From an uncultured Scytonema sp. (GTDB lineage Bacteria; Cyanobacteriota; Cyanobacteriia; Cyanobacteriales; Nostocaceae): DNA of 35,998 bases. Each line of letters starts with the position of its first letter. Position 1 is the first letter of the stretch. The position numbers were made by a program, and so were the translations under genes. Shown here one piece after another: positions 25,355 to 33,515 of this stretch. The notes below the pieces were generated by a model. It was not told where the DNA came from and ran no database searches. It saw only the letters and a program-made list of their open reading frames with translations. The DNA lies in the NCBI GenBank assembly GCA_937873135.1, contig CALMVQ010000166.1:1-35998 (forward strand), given 5' to 3'.

Positions 25355-26407
25355 ATGACAACAAAACTAAAATCAGCAGTCATTGGTACAGGATCAATCT
25401 CCAAAGAACATCTCAGTTTTCTTGCTCAAGGCGATCGCGCGCATCTTGCCAGTGTTTGCGATCTTTCATTAGCGGCTGCCAAGTATGCCGCACAACGGTA
25501 TGGTGCGGACTCCACCTACACTGACTATCAAAAGATGCTTCATGAGGTTCAGCCAGACATTGTACACATTCTCACTCCACCTAATACCCACAAGCGGATT
25601 GCCACGGACTGTCTCTCGGCAGGTGTCCATGTGTTTTGTGAAAAGCCGATTACACCTACCTACGATGAATTCAAAGAACTTTGGACTTTTGCTCAGTCTC
25701 ATAATCGCCGACTAATTGAAAACCAAAACTACTGCTTTAACGAACCAATCCTGGCGATCAAAAAATTAGTTGCAGATGGCATTCTGGGTGAGATAGAGGA
25801 AGTTGAAGTCCGGATGGCGGTTCCAGTTCGTAATGGTGGAGTATTCGCAGACGAAAACTTGCCTAATCCTATTCATAAAATGCCCGCAGGGGTAATTCAC
25901 GATTTTATTACACACTTATGTTCTTTGGTCGTCCGCTTTATACCAGATTTTGATCGCGTTAGCACTGCATGGAGCAATCACGGTGGTGGAGACATGTTCC
26001 GGTATGACGACCTTGATGCGATAGTAATCTCAGGTTCAGCACACGCTCGGATTCGATTCAGCTGTCACACGTTACCCAAGTGTTTTACTGTTACAGTACG
26101 AGGTTCAAAAGGTTATGCAGAAACTGATTTATTTCAGCCTTACCTGCGTTGTGTCATACCCCGCGCTGGAGAATTGCTATCTCCACTGATTAATCACTTT
26201 GTGAACGGATGCGATTTGGTTGGGGCAAGCATGAGAAACTTTCGTCGCAAGATTATGCAACGAACGGTTTATGAAGGTTTGCATCGGCTTTTGGATCTAA
26301 CCTATGAAGCATTAATCGATGACACTCCGCCACCAATCAGTTTTGAAGATATGGAACGTACAAATAGATTAGTTAATGCCCTACTGTCTGAAGACACAAG
26401 ATTTTAG
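25355..26407 (+). CDS. Gfo/Idh/MocA family NAD(P)-dependent oxidoreductase
   Basis: Oxidises or reduces a sugar, often a nucleotide sugar, to supply an unusual monosaccharide. The 350 residues show the Rossmann start SAVIGTGSISKEHLSFL (GxGxxx), the HILTPPNTHKRIATDCLSAG strand, and the signature FCEKPIT with the conserved Lys of the family; the NQNYCFNEP and HDFITHLCSL segments, with the latter His, carry the usual active-site side. Substrate unknown. It is 22 bp after the GT2 and 35 bp before the epimerase, so all three appear co-transcribed. Confidence 0.9.
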   Translation: MTTKLKSAVIGTGSISKEHLSFLAQGDRAHLASVCDLSLAAAKYAAQRYGADSTYTDYQKMLHEVQPDIVHILTPPNTHKRIATDCLSAGVHVFCEKPITPTYDEFKELWTFAQSHNRRLIENQNYCFNEPILAIKKLVADGILGEIEEVEVRMAVPVRNGGVFADENLPNPIHKMPAGVIHDFITHLCSLVVRFIPDFDRVSTAWSNHGGGDMFRYDDLDAIVISGSAHARIRFSCHTLPKCFTVTVRGSKGYAETDLFQPYLRCVIPRAGELLSPLINHFVNGCDLVGASMRNFRRKIMQRTVYEGLHRLLDLTYEALIDDTPPPISFEDMERTNRLVNALLSEDTRF

Positions 26408-26442
26408 ATTAAGATTTTCACTACTTCGATGCGAGGTTTGTT

Positions 26443-27486
26443 ATGAAGTTACTGGTAACAGGTGCGTCTGGATTTCTCGGAAATTATGTTGTCGCTGAAG
26501 CACTGCGACAAGGACATCATGTGCGTGCGGTTGTGCGACCTTCTAGTAATGAAAAGCACCTAGCTTGGCACAATAACCCAGCAGTAGAGCTGATTAGGCT
26601 CGATTTGCGGCGCAAGAATGGTATTGTCGATGCCCTCGGTGGTGTAGATGCTGTCATTCATTTGGCAGCTGCTAAAGAAGGTGACTTTTACACGCGATTT
26701 GCAGGCACAGTCATTGCCACCGAGAACTTACTTGATGCGATGATTGAGGCTAATGTGCTACGGCTGATTGATATTAGCACCTTTTCAGTATATGACTATC
26801 TCCGTACCCCATCCGGCACAACAATTACTGAAGATACACTTGTAGAGTGCGATCCTCTTGAGCGCGATGAATACGCCCAAACCAAGCTTTTACAAGAAGA
26901 ACTTGTCCGTGAGTTTGAGCAAAATCATAAGGCACAAGTGACGATTCTTCGCCCTGGATTAGTCTACGGACGAGATAACCTCTGGAGTACCCTTCTGGGC
27001 GGAAAATTGACCAACAATCTCTGGTTGCGAATCGGTGCTCATGCTACTATGCCATTGACATATGTCGAAAACTGTGCTAAAGCAATTGTTAGTGCAACAG
27101 AGCGAGATGAGGCAATTGGTCAAACCATAAATATCGTTGATGACAACTTGCCTACCCAAAGAGTTTATGTCTTGAACCTGGCTAAACACAAAGTGTCTAT
27201 GCCTCGTACAATTCCGGTCAATTGGACACTTATGCGTGCGATCGCCTGGATATTCTGGATGTACAACAAAAAAGTGCTGAAAGGGCAAGCCAAGCTACCA
27301 GGCATATTTAACCCAGTGATACTGGATGCCCGGTTTAAGCATTTTCACTTCAGTAATGCTCGTGCGAAACAAATTTTGAACTGGAAACCCAAAGATTCTC
27401 TTGATACTGCACTTGAGCGCTCAGTTAGCAATATTGAATTGTTGCACGTACCGACACCCATCTTGCAACCTATTGGAGGCTCTTGA
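26443..27486 (+). CDS. NAD-dependent epimerase/dehydratase (extended SDR)
   Basis: A 347-residue extended short-chain dehydrogenase/reductase. GASGFLGNYVV (GxxGxxG) is the NAD(P)-binding turn, VIHLAAAKEGD is the typical second strand, the ISTFSVYDY region carries the Ser, and DEYAQTK supplies the catalytic Tyr and Lys (YxxxK). ILRPGLVYG follows. It probably makes or converts a nucleotide sugar in the pathway together with the Gfo/Idh-type enzyme. It ends 2 nt before the next gene's ATG, with GGAGG near the end of this gene serving as ribosome binding site for that gene. Confidence 0.9.
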   Translation: MKLLVTGASGFLGNYVVAEALRQGHHVRAVVRPSSNEKHLAWHNNPAVELIRLDLRRKNGIVDALGGVDAVIHLAAAKEGDFYTRFAGTVIATENLLDAMIEANVLRLIDISTFSVYDYLRTPSGTTITEDTLVECDPLERDEYAQTKLLQEELVREFEQNHKAQVTILRPGLVYGRDNLWSTLLGGKLTNNLWLRIGAHATMPLTYVENCAKAIVSATERDEAIGQTINIVDDNLPTQRVYVLNLAKHKVSMPRTIPVNWTLMRAIAWIFWMYNKKVLKGQAKLPGIFNPVILDARFKHFHFSNARAKQILNWKPKDSLDTALERSVSNIELLHVPTPILQPIGGS

Positions 27487-27488
27487 GA

Positions 27489-28769
27489 ATGCGGATTGCT
27501 TACCTAACTGGTCAATATCCCAGAGCAACAGACACTTTTATCCAGCGTGAGGTACAAACCCTGCGAGAAATGGGTGTGGACGTTCACACCTTCTCTATTC
27601 GTCGCACAGGGGATGAACATATGGTTGGGTTAGAACAAAATGTTGAGCGCGATCGCACGTTCTACATCCTTCCCCCCAATCCCATCAATTTACTAAAGGC
27701 GCACCTGAGTCTACTACTTGCTGCCCCAACTCGATACCTACAAGCAATCAAGCTAGCATTGTTAACCAGCCAACCAGGGTTGCAGGGTGCTATTTATCAA
27801 TTCTTCTACTTTTTGGAAGCTGGCATTCTTGCCCAACAAATCAAAGTCCGGCAAATTGTCCATTTGCACAACCATATTGCAGAAGCGAGCGGTACAGTTG
27901 CCATGCTCGCCTCCCAGATGGGAGGTTTTACTTATAGCTTCACTTTACATGGTCCGTACATTTTCTTCCGACCACATCAATGGCGACTTGACGAAAAAAT
28001 TAAACGATCACTGTTTGTGTGTTGTATCAGCCATTATGCTCGCTCTCAAGGAATGATATTTGCACCCGCCGACAAGTGGAAGGTGATGCATATTATTCAT
28101 TGCGGGATCGATCCAGCTTTATTCGATGTCGTTGACCACAAGCAATTAGGAAATAGGTTGCTCTTTGTAGGAAGACTAGCTACAGCAAAAGGATTGCCCA
28201 TCCTACTAGAAAGTCTTGCTATTTTGACAGAGCATCCAGACATCATATTAACAGTCGTAGGTGACGGTCCTGACCGTGAACAATTAGAAGTTTTGACTGC
28301 TCAGTTGGGATTAAGTAAAAATGTCAATTACGTCGGCTATAAATCCCAAACTGAAGTACGCGAATATTTTCAGCAAACCGATGTTTTTGTGATGTCTAGC
28401 TTTGCTGAAGGAATACCAGTAGTGCTGATGGAAGCAATGGCAGCTGGTGTTCCTGTGGTAGCCACACAAATTGCTGGTGTTAGTGAGTTAGTAGAAGATG
28501 GAAAAAGTGGCTACCTTGTACCACCTGGAGACGCTGTTTCCTTAGCAGAGTCCATTGACAAATTAATAAGTGACCATAAACTTCGAGCAGCATTTGGCAC
28601 AGCTGGTCGAGCCAAAGTAGAGAAAGACTTTGATATACACCATGAAGTTGCACGGTTGCATCAAATTATGACCAGCGCCTTACACGGAAAAGTAGAACCC
28701 ATTCGTTTCAATTACGAAAAAAAGCAAGTTTCTCTAATCAATCATGAATATTTCCAATCCAAAATTTAA
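27489..28769 (+). CDS. GT4-family glycosyltransferase (GT-B fold)
   Basis: A retaining GT4 enzyme of 426 residues. N-terminal IAYLTGQYPRATDTFIQREV with VHLHNHIAEASGTVA and FTLHGPYIFF; C-terminal LLFVGRLATAKGLPILLESL, VGDGPDREQLE, and FAEGIPVVLMEAMAAGVPVV holding the E-x7-E donor site. ATG 27489 is taken rather than TTG 27483, because GGAGG at about 27475 is then at a workable distance; a TTG start would be too close. A sugar-adding step of the repeat unit or a side branch. Overlap or near-contact with both neighbours shows a tight operon. Confidence 0.92.
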   Translation: MRIAYLTGQYPRATDTFIQREVQTLREMGVDVHTFSIRRTGDEHMVGLEQNVERDRTFYILPPNPINLLKAHLSLLLAAPTRYLQAIKLALLTSQPGLQGAIYQFFYFLEAGILAQQIKVRQIVHLHNHIAEASGTVAMLASQMGGFTYSFTLHGPYIFFRPHQWRLDEKIKRSLFVCCISHYARSQGMIFAPADKWKVMHIIHCGIDPALFDVVDHKQLGNRLLFVGRLATAKGLPILLESLAILTEHPDIILTVVGDGPDREQLEVLTAQLGLSKNVNYVGYKSQTEVREYFQQTDVFVMSSFAEGIPVVLMEAMAAGVPVVATQIAGVSELVEDGKSGYLVPPGDAVSLAESIDKLISDHKLRAAFGTAGRAKVEKDFDIHHEVARLHQIMTSALHGKVEPIRFNYEKKQVSLINHEYFQSKI

Positions 28770-28772
28770 AAT

Positions 28773-30113
28773 ATGACATCTTTGAAAAAGCTTGCCATCC
28801 GTGGAGCAATCTGGACGATTATCGGTTTCGGAGGTATTCAAATCCTACGGTTTGGCAATAATTTAGCTTTAACTCGCATGCTTAAGCCAGAAGATTTTGG
28901 TTTGATGGCTTTAGTCACTACCCTTAGAGTTGGTCTGGAACTATTTTCAGACGTTGGTATTGCTCAAAATATAGTCAACAGTAAACGAGGCGATGAACCT
29001 GCTTTCCTCAATACTGCTTGGACGATACAAATCATTCGTGGTGTGGTAATTTGGCTTGTTTGCTTACTTATTAGCTTTCCTACAGCAAAGTTCTACAATG
29101 ACCAACGCTTGGTATGGCTAATTCCTATTGCTGTACTCTACTCAGTTCTTGATGGATTTAGCTCTACTAGCCAACATACTCTTCATCGCCGGATGCAACT
29201 GCGTAGGCTTTGCATGTATGACTTGATCTTGCAAGCTTGTTTTTTTTCTACCTTAATTATTTTGGTTTGGTTCTATCCAAATATCTGGTCTTTAGCTATA
29301 GGAACGGTAATAGGAGGAGTATACAAATTAGTAAGCAGCTTTTGGTTAATACCAAAATATACTAATCGCTTCGCGTGGGAGCCAGAAGCTGTCCAAGAAA
29401 TTTTGAATTTTGGTAAGTGGATGTTCATTGCCTCAGCGCTGATGTTTGCTGCTGAACAAGCTGATCGCTTGGTTTTGGCTAAGATTCTGTCATTTAAATT
29501 GCTAGGTGTTTATACAGTAGCATATACCCTGGCGAGCGTACCGAGAGAAGTGATTAAGCAACTAAGCTATAAAGTCATTTTTCCCGCTATTTCCCAGCAA
29601 TCTGATTTACCCAGATCGAGCTTGCGAGTGAAAATTCTCCGTCAAAGGCGACTCATTTTAATCGGGAGTGCGGTTGTCTTAGCTGCTCTGATTACAATTG
29701 GTGATTTAGTTGTCGCCGTACTGTATGACAAAAGGTATGCTGATGCCACTTGGATGATGCCAATATTATGCAGTGGTATCTGGTTTTCGATATTATTCTA
29801 TACTATCAACCCTGCTCTCTTAGCAATTAGCAAGCCTTTATACTCTGCTCAAAGTAATTTTGCTCGATTTGGAATAATTACTCTGGGTGTACCTCTGGCA
29901 AATTCCAGTTTCGGTGAGCTGGGAGCAATTATCGTCATTGCATTTAGCGATTTGCCTTTGTACATAGTCAACCTTTACGGACTTTGGCGGGAAAAACTCA
30001 CTTGTATAGTCCAAGATATGCAAGCTACTGTCTTTTTTATCGGAGTACTTGCTTTATTTCTAGTGATTCGGAATAATTTGGGGTTGGGGCTGCCAATTCA
30101 ACAACTACTTTAG
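28773..30113 (+). CDS. Polysaccharide flippase (Wzx-like, MOP superfamily)
   Basis: A 446-residue polytopic membrane protein with about 12 hydrophobic segments, opening SLKKLAIRGAIWTIIGFGGI and NLALTRMLKPEDFGLMALV, the usual N-terminus of the polysaccharide biosynthesis/export family. The pattern NIVNSKRGDEPAFLNTAWTI and the charged loops agree. It would flip the lipid-linked repeat unit from cytoplasm to periplasm for the polymerase. It begins 3 nt after the GT4 gene. It is the last gene of the cluster; the weak ACTCC/GGAGT hairpin at 30142-30156 may mark its end. Confidence 0.9.
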   Translation: MTSLKKLAIRGAIWTIIGFGGIQILRFGNNLALTRMLKPEDFGLMALVTTLRVGLELFSDVGIAQNIVNSKRGDEPAFLNTAWTIQIIRGVVIWLVCLLISFPTAKFYNDQRLVWLIPIAVLYSVLDGFSSTSQHTLHRRMQLRRLCMYDLILQACFFSTLIILVWFYPNIWSLAIGTVIGGVYKLVSSFWLIPKYTNRFAWEPEAVQEILNFGKWMFIASALMFAAEQADRLVLAKILSFKLLGVYTVAYTLASVPREVIKQLSYKVIFPAISQQSDLPRSSLRVKILRQRRLILIGSAVVLAALITIGDLVVAVLYDKRYADATWMMPILCSGIWFSILFYTINPALLAISKPLYSAQSNFARFGIITLGVPLANSSFGELGAIIVIAFSDLPLYIVNLYGLWREKLTCIVQDMQATVFFIGVLALFLVIRNNLGLGLPIQQLL

Positions 30114-30199
30114 TAGTGCAATTATAGAAAAACAACACCTTACTCCCAACAGGAGTGTAAAATTACTTATCTTCTTTCTCTGCGTCCTTGGCTCAGGAA

Positions 30200-30480
30200 C
30201 AGTTTTTAAATCGGGATTCATAGGAGCTTTTCCAACTGTCAAGCACTTTACCTTATGGTTGGGTTTGTGCCCTGGTCAAAAAATTACTGGTGGCAAGGTT
30301 AAAAGCTCTCGAAGACCAGTTGTAAATTGTGCAGCCAACGCTTTCCGCATGGCTGCTTTGTGTTTAATTCAAAGTCGTTCTGCGCGATCGCGCTTTTTAC
30401 AGACGCTTGCGTTCTCGTTTGGGTGCCCCCAAAGCTATTACCGCTACTGCCCACAAGATCGCACGTATGTTTCCTTTTAA
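30200..30480 (+). mobile_element. IS110-family transposase, C-terminal remnant with frameshift
   Basis: The frame from about 30200 reads FPTVKHFTLWLGLCPGQKIT, then GGKVKSSRRPVVNCAANAFR and MAALCLIQSRSA, a typical IS110/IS116/IS902 transposase C-terminal domain. At about 30385, within a HIP1-like GCGATCGCG, the frame shifts; the next frame continues RAFYRRLRSRLGAPKAITAT, then AHKIARM. No N-terminal DEDD domain is present. It is a dead end fragment of an insertion sequence. Confidence 0.75.
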
Positions 30481-30486
30481 CTATTC

Positions 30487-30514
30487 ATCTCATGTCCGGT
30501 AGATTAACCTTAAA
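30487..30514 (+). repeat. 28-bp end-like repeat, copy a
   Basis: ATCTCATGTCCGGTAGATTA plus ACCTTAAA. It matches the 28-bp sequence at 33479-33506 (opposite strand) at 23 of 28 positions and lies right after the IS110 remnant. It faces the copy at 33479 across about 3 kb. Confidence 0.6.
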
Positions 30515-30627
30515 TACAAGAGGAACCCCAAGATCGCTCCTAGCTGCGCTTTGTCTCCACTCCCCCGTTGCGGAGAGAGGTTGGGGGGGTTCTTTTCCGC
30601 ATGGTTGTGCTACCGAACACGGTATCA

Positions 30628-32442
30628 TTACTTGTAAGCACCTATATCAGTCGTATTACCTTGAATTCGTTGTACACCGTCCTTATCTAACTGTGCATAC
30701 TGACCAATATCTGCCGAGCCTGCGTTAAGTGCTGGCGAAGCGGATGTCAGATGGAAATCATTGCCACCTGAATTAGCAAATCCAATTGATGGAACTTGAG
30801 TGTTGTTAGACGCCTGTAGGTTGCCAATTGCAGTACCACCTTCATAAAGGCTACTAAACTGATTTGTGAATAAGTTGTGATCCAGGGTCAGGTTGTTCAC
30901 ATTATCAGCATATCCATTTCGATAGCTGCTGTCGGCAAAGATATTGTTACGGACTAAAATGTCATGAGGTGTGTAACCGCCAGTGTAATCCTTGCCATCA
31001 AGACTAAAGGCTTGGACATTCTTATCGACCGTATTGTTAACGATCGTCACGTTACGAACATTATTGGTCACGGCAATTCCTCTACCAGGATTTACACCTT
31101 GAATTCCATTCCCATAAACAACGTTGTTGTAAACTCGGATATCTGAGACATCACCTTGATTGGGCTTTTCATCTGCAATGACAATTCCATCAGCCGTATT
31201 ATTTGCGACGACATTGTTGTAGATGTCGATGTTAAATTCATTAGAACGGTTGCCCTCTACATACAGGGCGGGACCACCACTGTAACCGATATCAGGTTTA
31301 CCAGATAGCTGGGCTTGACCAGTGATTGTGTTGTCGTGGGCAGAACCATTGCGAGAACCGGTTTTGAGGTCAAGTCCTTCACAGTTGCCATCTTTGATAA
31401 TATTGTTAGCTACCTCAAAACCGTCAACACCCCAGATGCTTAACGACTCCTGCGAGTGAACTGTATCGGAAGTGCCTTGCCATTTCCAAAGAGCTCGTTC
31501 AACAGTATTATTCAACACCTTAATATTTTTACTGGTGACTTCCGCGTCACCACCATTGAAAGAGCTGTCAGGCATGACAATGATACCTGAAGCACCTGTC
31601 TCGTAAGTATGATTGTTTTGAACAGTGATATTGTTGGCATCACGCAGACAGATGCCAGCCCAAGATGTATTTTCAATCCGGAAACCATCGATCACCCAAT
31701 AACCCTTGCCGGCTGATTGAATGACTCCTTTCTCGAAACCACCGTTGTTCGGATCGGGATCTTCCAATGTCACATTTCCATTGGCTTTAAGGGTGATATT
31801 ACCTAAATCGCTACTACCAGATTTACCAAGGGTGATGAGTTCAGTGTAAGTACCTGGCTGCACCAGAACAGTATCGCCTGCTTTGACAGACGATTTATCG
31901 CTAACTGCATAGTTCACGGTTTTCCAGGGTTGATCGATTGTCCCTGGATTACTATCACTACCATTTGGAGAAACTTAGTAAGTGGTAACTCCACCGGGAG
32001 GCGTTGCCGCTTGAGGGGTAGGCGTTGATGATGCACCTGTCAAAGAGTCTTGACTACTAGTAGTAGTATCTGCGACCACAACTGGCTTGTTGATGCTGGA
32101 ACTCACGTTTCCTGGATTAGTTAATTGATCTGTACCAGAACCACTAACGGTGTTTTTGCTTCCGGTGATAGAGTCAACACCACCCTCACCACTAAGTTGG
32201 CCACTATCATTTTTACTCTGAAGTTGACTATTATCAGACTGACCAAACAGGCTAGAGCTTCCCGAACTATCTTGATGACCACTGCCTTTGATCCAAGCAC
32301 TGATTGTACTATCTTGCGGGTTTGCGCCTATATTGCCATGATTTATACTCAGTGTATCGAGCGAGTTGTGAGAATCACTAATCGGATTGGTACTTAGACC
32401 GAAGGTATTTGCTTGTAGTGGATGAGATTCTGTAAAGTTCAA
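30628..32442 (-). pseudogene. Right-handed beta-helix protein with internal stop
   Basis: Read on the minus strand from ATG 32442, the first 155 residues are a Ser/Asn/Gly/Asp-rich low-complexity stretch ending ATPPGGVTTY, then TAA (31975-31977). The frame continues unshifted: VSPNGSDSNPGTIDQPWKTV, then AGDTVLVQPGTYTELI (DUF1565/polysaccharide-lyase-like start), then about 430 residues of short beta-helix repeats (NITVQNN, IKVLNN, FEVANNI, IRVYNNVV, VTIVNNTV, ILVRNNIF), ending DIGAYK. Relatives read T-T-Y-Y-V at this point, so a Tyr codon (TAT/TAC) has probably become TAA. Such helices are secreted polysaccharide lyases, epimerases or surface proteins. There is no classical signal peptide. 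It lies next to the EPS cluster. Confidence 0.8.
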
Positions 32443-32648
32443 TGTTTTGCCTCCATCAAGTTAAATGTTTGTGTCGTCACTGGATATGACGCGATGAAAG
32501 GCAGGACCCTGAATTTTAGAGCATTAAACTTATAGGGTGCTTAATGCATGAATAAACTACCACACGAATAAAATTTGCACAAGTTGTGGTCAAGGCATTT
32601 GAAAACTCCAAAGTTTCCAATAGGAACTACGTTCTGCTTTCAACCATG

Positions 32649-32685
32649 ATTTAAGCGAACGCTTACGCACAGCATTCGCTTAAAT
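32649..32685. repeat. 11-bp inverted repeat
   Basis: ATTTAAGCGAA (32649-32659) pairs perfectly with TTCGCTTAAAT (32675-32685), with a 15-nt loop. It is about 210 bp upstream of the beta-helix start codon, so it could be regulatory or a dispersed repeat. Confidence 0.6.
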
Positions 32686-32822
32686 TCTTTGGTAAACTTT
32701 CAGACCAAGCAAACCTGACAAGTAATCTGTGCCCATAGCATAAAACTACGGATTGAATGCTAAGTTGAACTTAACATTGCTTCTGTTTTCGTAGATATAG
32801 TAATCCTAATTGAAGTATGAGA

Positions 32823-32849
32823 AAATACGTAGGCAAAAAGTACGTATTT
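32823..32849. repeat. 9-bp inverted repeat
   Basis: AAATACGTA (32823-32831) pairs perfectly with TACGTATTT (32841-32849), loop GGCAAAAAG. A second, smaller palindrome (AGGCT/AGCCT) follows at once. Confidence 0.55.
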
Positions 32850-33360
32850 ATAGGCTTTTTAGCCTGGCTTCTTTCCTACAAATGATTTAGGACTGCTATA
32901 TAATCTTACTTAAACACCCTAAAAGTTTAAGAGGGATTTTCCTTCATGAGGATTACGCAGATTTTGTCTGCTTGATTCATATAGTAAACCAAAAGATTGT
33001 GTAAAACACTCACTTTTTATACCAAGTCGCTTGCCAAAATCGGAGCGCCTATTTGCGTAATTAGGCAACTACTGTGTCCAAAAACGGCAACACCTCAAAA
33101 CCACCTAGAGAGTCGGTCCACTAATATATATTGACAAAAACAACAAATATAATTGTAAGTGAAATGCCTCATCGAAGAGCGAAAATCGTTTTGACGATGA
33201 GTCCAGTTTATGAATTTAGGTAGATGATAATGTTGTCTTAGTTTTGCCCAAGATGAAGAGCAATTAATCAAGGATGCAAACCTCTCTCCCTTTGGGAGAA
33301 GCACAGATGACTCTATCAATAGTTCTTATCAGTCATGCACGAGCCGATATTAGGGCAATG

Positions 33361-33506
33361 ATATCGTGTCCGATAACACACCCATAATAAAAGAATCTCA
33401 CCCCGCTTGTAGCTAACGCCAAAGCGCCCTATATAGCTTGTGGAGAGGTGTTGGAGGTGCGGTGCAGTGTATACATAAATTATGGTTAATTAACCGGACA
33501 TGATAT
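33361..33506. repeat. 146-bp MITE-like element with 28-bp inverted ends
   Basis: ATATCGTGTCCGATAACACA plus CCCATAAT (33361-33388) faces ATTATGGTTAATTAACCGGA plus CATGATAT (33479-33506). The reverse complement of the right end matches the left end at 21 of 28 positions. The 90 bp between code for nothing. A third related end is at 30487-30514. The ends resemble terminal inverted repeats of a non-autonomous element; no transposase is adjacent. Confidence 0.5.
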
Positions 33507-33515
33507 GACAATGTA

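Larger units (their letters stand above)
30114..30627. other. Post-cluster gap with mobile-element debris
   Basis: Contains a weak hairpin at 30142-30156, the IS110 remnant (about 30200-30480), a 28-bp end-like repeat (30487-30514), and a C/G-rich pair near 30525-30600 (AGGAACCCCAA with TTGGGGGGGTTC). No intact gene. Confidence 0.65.
32443..33515. other. 1.07-kb gene-free repeat-rich region
   Basis: No credible gene. Features: hairpin ATTTAAGCGAA/TTCGCTTAAAT (32649-32659, 32675-32685), hairpin AAATACGTA/TACGTATTT (32823-32831, 32841-32849), palindrome AGGCTTTTTAGCCT near 32853, TCTCCCTTTGGGAGA near 33284, and the 28-bp end-like pair at 33361 and 33479. The start of the beta-helix gene means its promoter should lie near 32450-32600. 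The minus-strand frame at 33095-33319 looks spurious. Confidence 0.6.

Noticed and set aside
12964-30113. That the cluster is the heterocyst envelope polysaccharide (HEP) island
   Set aside because: The hepA-type ABC exporter and the known gene order are missing; the make-up fits a general Wzx/Wzy exopolysaccharide locus.
30327-30728. Plus-strand 133-codon frame overlapping the IS110 remnant and the beta-helix gene
   Set aside because: Shadow frame across mobile-element debris; the real signal is the frameshifted transposase in other frames.
18979-32442. Genome-wide recoding of TAA as a sense codon
   Set aside because: Many intact genes here end at TAA with the expected family length (for example hypA, hypB and the kinase itself), so the two internal TAA codons are more simply mutations or errors.
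33095-33319. Minus-strand 74-codon frame
   Set aside because: No family, and it runs through a repeat palindrome; probably random.
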